Shown here piece after piece: positions 60,224 through 64,000 of a DNA stretch of 64,000 nucleotides. The notes beneath the pieces were generated by a model. It was not told the origin of the DNA, did no database searches, and saw only the letters and a list, made by a program, of their open reading frames with translations. The translations under genes and the position numbers were made by a program. Location: NCBI GenBank assembly GCA_015178975.1, contig WHVD01000055.1, positions 248,001 through 312,000 on the forward strand. Direction: 5' to 3'. Origin of the DNA: Hysterangium stoloniferum (taxonomy: Eukaryota > Basidiomycota > Agaricomycetes > Hysterangiales > Hysterangiaceae). Position 1 is the first letter of the stretch. The number at the start of each line of letters is the position of its first letter.

Positions 60224-61684
60224 ATGCGTTTGTATCAAGATCTTTGTACTAATTGTACCTGACCTAGAAAAATTTGTCAACTTTGCTCTTTCTTTGACAG
60301 CTGCGTCGTATGTAAGCCGAGCCTGGGACGACGTAGTTTTTCACTTTCAATGTGCACGTGTGTGTCGCGGATGGGATACACGCCCTCTAGTTTTCAAAAG
60401 AGCTTCTACACTGCCATTATATTTTAGCTCAATTTGGCCTTGACTATTTCAGTTGGACAAAACTTGCAGTTCGTCAGTAAGTGTATAGCAGGAATCTACC
60501 AGGTTATCACGTCGGAGCTTTCGCTCGAGTTTAAAATGGGCTTTAGCATGATCTCTAGCTCTCCAGTGTCCTAGCCTGCTCCAGAGGCTTCTTTAAGCCT
60601 CTTGGTCGAACCAACTCACCGAATCGGGTCCGGTATCATACATGGGGGGTTCATAAAGACCTTCGGTATTGAATTTGAACGTAAATTTCTTTTGAGCTTT
60701 GATCTGAGTGGTTCGTGCTTGAGTAGACCGTACCAGGATGTGCACCACCGTTTCGTCTTTTGCGAGGCCAACTGGACCTTTGTTGATTTATATGTATAAC
60801 CCCAATATATAAGATCTTTCTAGAGGGAATGTAGAAATAATCATTCCTTTCAAGTACATCAGAGATTTGGGAATGTCTATTCCCTTTATGAAGACTACCT
60901 AAACTCCCTTCCCTAAATCCAATGTAAGATTTTCTATCGACTAGTAAATAGGGATGCTAACAAGTTCTCCTAGATAGTTCTAGACAATATATACAGCATG
61001 CTTACTGATCTTCCCATTTTCCTGATGTAGCATGAAAATGATACTACGGCGTAAGCCACCAGACCCACACTCCGTTACGTAGATCAGAGACTTGAAATAA
61101 ACCCATATGCAAAACACTAGTAAATGCAAGGAGTGTACAAGCGGTACCCTAACAAAAGTGGTAAGACATGTGTATGAAACTGTCTTAAATATAATCAAGA
61201 AAAATGCACGATGCCTCAGGAGACTCAAAATATTTAATCCTGTGTCAAACCATATATCAATAGAAAACTAATGCTATTGTATGTAAATTGTGCACACGAA
61301 TGAGCCACCTGCACTTTTGCCATCTTGGATCATCGAGTACGTTTTGCGAAGCAGAACGTGGCTTCCCATAGTTCGAGGCAGCGTGCCAGGTTGGCGGTGG
61401 CGTTGCCCGATATGTGTTAGAATTGGTGATGAAACCACCCTTTTCTTAGGGGCAGTTCACCTATTTTCCCACTTTTTCATAGGAGGATGCTAATTGTGGA
61501 CCATGTTTTTGGAGGTTAATGCATGCCAGAACCAGTATACACCTCAGGGAGCATCCTACCTACTATGTCAGAAGGTGATTCACTAACTGACACATTGATT
61601 GAGAGATAAATACTTATATTACAAGACTATTACCACCTTGTTGATTGTGTATTACAATAAGCCAACTCATACTATTTTTAATAA
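60224..61684. other. Intergenic, no gene recognised
   Basis: Small frames at 60602-60799 and 61290-61493 show no domain. 60800-61250 is AT-rich. Confidence 0.4.
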
Positions 61685-61990
61685 TATGTTAGGTGCCATG
61701 TCGGAGAAGACAAGATCTACAACGCCTCTCTCCATCCCTGGCAGCAGATGTGAGTGAATGAGTGTGTCCGCTAGCGGGAAAAGGAAATCTTCTTGTATTG
61801 TCAAGACTCCAGGAATAGGCCGTATGGGCAGCAGGTTGACGGCAATTAGTTGAGATGGGGCCTCTGTTGGCCATGTGGACTTATTCTTAATTCGTAGTGG
61901 TTTTGCCGGCACATCGTACGAGACAGATCCATCGCCCCCCCTTGACACAGCTCCATGGTGCTTGTCATTCCATCTTCGCCTTTTCATTAA
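61685..61990 (-). pseudogene. FtsJ/MRM2-type rRNA methyltransferase fragment
   Basis: One open frame reads SQLIAVNLLPIRPIPGVLTI then QEDFL and, further on, GVVDLVFSDMAPN. In FtsJ-family 2'-O-ribose methyltransferases the first block precedes, and SDMAPN forms part of, the SAM/catalytic pocket. The glycine-rich SAM loop (DLGAAPGG) that should come before it and everything after SDMAPN are missing on both sides. It is a middle fragment, so not functional here. Which rRNA methyltransferase it derives from cannot be told; mitochondrial MRM2 is a guess from the text. Confidence 0.55.
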
Positions 61991-62126
61991 GTCCAAAAAG
62001 CATGCCCTGTTGGGACGATGACACGTCTTTCCCGTCTACACATCAGTACCATCTCTAGACTTCACAGAAAACAGTCCTTCCCTACAGAAGCCCACTGGTT
62101 GACATCCTTCCAAGCTTTCTGAGAAT

Positions 62127-62252
62127 AGTCACTATGCCCAGTATGTATCTCATCACCTCAGGGAAGGCTGAAAATGCCTCTCAGATCACCCAAATCCTTC
62201 AGAACACTACCACCCAGTCTCTCACATCCCAGACAACTCATAACCACCTAAA
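62127..62252 (+). mobile_element. Tc1 transposase scrap, older host of the next element
   Basis: Reads YLITSGKAENASQITQILQN and then TTTQSLTSQTTHNHLK, parallel to the linker region of the transposase at 47435-48070. The third Tc1 copy entered at a TA just to its right. Confidence 0.55.
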
Positions 62253-62736
62253 GTTACAGTGAGGGACAAAATCCTTCCAATTATTTTTAGTTGTGCAAAT
62301 ATTCTTGAATAACTCAAGAACCACTGTAGCTACAGACCTGAAATTTGGTGGATGGTTAGGTCTATATGTTATCTATATGCCCTTAAAATATTATGATATA
62401 AGCATTGGTATTTCCCATGCTATAAATAATAATAATAATAATAATATCATATTGGAAGGGTTTTGTCCCAGTCACATGATTAGCACAAAACCTTATTGAT
62501 TATCTGCAAATAAGGGTTTGTTTAATCATGTGACCTGTCAAAATTAGATATATATATAGCTGTTCACGTTTTAGTTCAACAACATCCCCATAACTTGACA
62601 TTCTACACTATGAAAGCTCTTACTCCTCAGGTTAGCCACATTCTCACCTTGCTCAATAAGGGCAAGTCTGCTTCTCAGATCTCTGCAATCACTGGCAGAG
62701 GCTTGTCAACTATATCCAGAATTCACTTTACCCATT

Positions 62737-63156
62737 CCACCATCACCTTGCTGTATGGACATCGGCAAATCCAGCCCAGCAGGGAAACCTGCTGGCCCGG
62801 TACATGCTCCCAACCGTATACTACCCACCACTGGGTCACCAAGATTCTCAGAGTTTGATGCACATGTAGGTTGGCACGAATCGACTATCTTATCACTCCC
62901 TTTGGACCAGGCTCAGTAGTAGACTCCTATCAGTAATTCTGGATGGTCGAAATGGTCGGGGTAGTGGTATCCCCCTGATGAGAGCTCTCGTTGGCTCGAA
63001 ACCGTTACTATCCCGTTTCCCCTAGCCACCCTCTAACACTAGCTGACAAAGTTCAATCTTCAGAGACAACTGTTTGCGGCGAGTGATAAGGTGGTGGTCC
63101 ACCCAGCGGCACTCTGGTGGACACTGGTGACCTCATGTTGTCAAGGCCACCTGGCT
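62737..63156 (+). mobile_element. 420-bp insertion bearing a hammerhead ribozyme
   Basis: The Tc1 copy at 26968 runs through this point without it. The flanks show ATT on both sides (62734-62736 and 63157-63159; CCATT against CTATT if one mismatch is allowed), consistent with a short target duplication. The insert is GC-richer than its host, has no open frame of note, and contains an 8-bp stem with GAAA loop (62776-62795, CCAGCAGG-GAAA-CCTGCTGG) and the hammerhead at 62951-63006. It is probably a non-autonomous retroelement of the retrozyme or SINE type; ends and family are not settled. Confidence 0.7.
62951..63006 (+). ncRNA. Type III hammerhead self-cleaving ribozyme
   Basis: All conserved parts are present in order. 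Stem III strand AATGGT (62951-62956), cleavage residue C62957 in the triplet GTC, stem I GGGG/CCCC (62958-62961 with 62971-62974, loop of 9), core CTGATGA (62975-62981), stem II GAGC/GCTC (62982-62985 with 62994-62997, loop of 8), core GAAA (62998-63001), then CCGTT, closing stem III (63001-63006) with 62951-62956 by six pairs including one G-U. The open stem is III, so this is type III. Cleavage is expected 3' of C62957. The fit covers 11 invariant core bases plus three stems, so chance is very unlikely; activity is untested. Confidence 0.88.
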
Positions 63157-63540
63157 ATTGCCCATCACTTGCCAAAGCACCTGGTGGCTTTTTCCCTCAA
63201 ATATTCATTATTCCATCCAACAAATCACTTCTCAGAAGGCAGAACATGCCACTGAGGTCACCAAAATCCTTCAAAATATGACTGGAGAGTCCATTTCAGT
63301 GAAGACTGTTCATAGAGCACTCAAGAAGGCTGCGTGGTGAAGAGAAAAAGGCCTTTACTTACTAAGAGGCATAGGAAGGCAAGGATGGACTTTGCTCTGG
63401 CACACAAGGACTGGACTGTGGATGATTAGAAGAGGGTTGTTTGTCAGATGAGACAAAAATCAATTGTTTGGGGTCAGATGGGAGGAAGTGGGTGTGGAAA
63501 AAGGCAGGAGAGGGACTCAGTGATAGGCTGGTTGAGGGTA

Positions 63541-63830
63541 CAGTCAATATTGTGTATAGTGTATCATTGTTTGTGGTCAACACTTTGCAACTTTGTGTGA
63601 CACTTTGCAACTTTGTGGAGACACTGCAATGTTTTGTGATGCTTTGTGACTTTTTGTGACACTATGCAACTTGTCACAAAAAGTACAAAAGTTGCAGTGT
63701 GCCACAAAAAGTCACAAAGTGTCAGGGCAATATATATAATATATAGTTACCATTTATTTTATTTAAGTTTATTATATTTTTCTATATCTTATAAAGTGCA
63801 TATATGCACCTACACACAGATATGGGTGTG
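63541..63830. repeat. Imperfect inverted repeat of TGTGACACTTTG-like units
   Basis: 63580-63670 and 63680-63725 are built from CACTTTGCAACTTTGTG and TTTTTGTGACA and their inverses (CACAAAAAGT, CACAAAGTGTCA), which could fold on each other. This may be a MITE or satellite scrap at the truncated Tc1 edge. Confidence 0.5.
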
Positions 63831-64000
63831 AGCACGATTATGTAATTGCACTGCTGTTGCAAGATTGCCATCACCATTGCAAGATTGCCATTGCCATTGC
63901 AAGATCACTGTTGCCATTGCAGGATTGCCATCACCATTGCAAGGCCACCATCACAGTTACAAGGCTGCCATTGCAGTTGTTTGGCCGCCACCACTGCCCA
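63831..64000. repeat. Minisatellite built on CCATTGCAAGATTGCCAT
   Basis: About eight diverged units of 18-21 bp (CATTGCAAGATTGCCATCAC-like) run to the window edge. Confidence 0.75.

Larger units (their letters stand above)
62257..63540 (+). mobile_element. Tc1-type transposon, third copy, 3'-incomplete, with an inserted element
   Basis: Starts CAGTGAGGGACAAAATCC after TA (62255-62256). The terminal repeat of about 210 bp matches the copy at 26968 with the internal inverted GGAAGGGTTTTGTCCC at 62453-62468. Transposase starts at 62610 (MKALTPQV), reads SHILTLLNKGKSASQISAIT (N-terminal helix-turn-helix), is broken by the insertion 62737-63156, and continues with ATEVTKILQNMTGESISVKT and, near 63441, SDETKINCLGSDGRK (first Asp block). 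It ends near 63540 where unrelated repeats begin; the rest of the catalytic core and the right end are missing. Confidence 0.88.

Overview
The window reads as a transposon-rich chromosome segment of a mushroom-forming fungus (Agaricomycete). The basis is short introns (about 44-90 nt) with CTNAY-type branch points, a member of the expanded basidiomycete small-GTPase family, an F-box/LRR remnant of basidiomycete type, and a mix of Ty3/gypsy LTR elements, Helitron and Tc1/mariner copies. Nothing looks bacterial. Host genes are few; most of the sequence is nested repeats.

Layout. 1-5472: the start of a minus-strand gypsy fossil, its 5' LTR, LTR-in-LTR nesting, low-complexity DNA and a solo LTR. 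6044-13446: a GTPase gene whose 287-residue body is followed by about 5.6 kb in which a splice acceptor, three bases and a splice donor recur every 50-88 nt, about 78 times. The second part of that stretch has become a 71-bp satellite. 13594-15188: two solo LTRs. 16190-21116: a decayed minus-strand Helitron split by a very young TRIM-like element with identical LTRs. 22326-26967: solo LTR, LTR remnants, dispersed repeat. 26968-28564: a Tc1 copy with 210-bp ends. 28787-34891: a broken plus-strand gypsy element interrupted by a solo LTR. 35875-42590: a second minus-strand gypsy fossil with two solo LTRs inside it. 43859-45142: an intact two-exon gene resembling Whi5/Nrm1 cell-cycle repressors, with an MCB box upstream. 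47435-53789: a Tc1 fragment, dispersed repeats and the 3' part of another gypsy element. 54376-60223: a host segment with an intact four-exon gene of unknown function, a broken duplicate of part of it, an F-box/LRR remnant and half a thioredoxin gene. 61685-61990: an FtsJ-type methyltransferase fragment. 62257-63540: a third Tc1 copy, itself inserted in an older Tc1 fragment and interrupted by a 420-bp insertion carrying a complete type III hammerhead ribozyme consensus.

Two items stand out. The first is the single-codon microexon array of the GTPase gene: in its older half the introns are no longer alignable, yet nearly every acceptor-NNN-donor junction is intact. The second is the hammerhead ribozyme. 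Both rest on direct reading of the sequence; transcription, splicing and cleavage are not shown by sequence alone.
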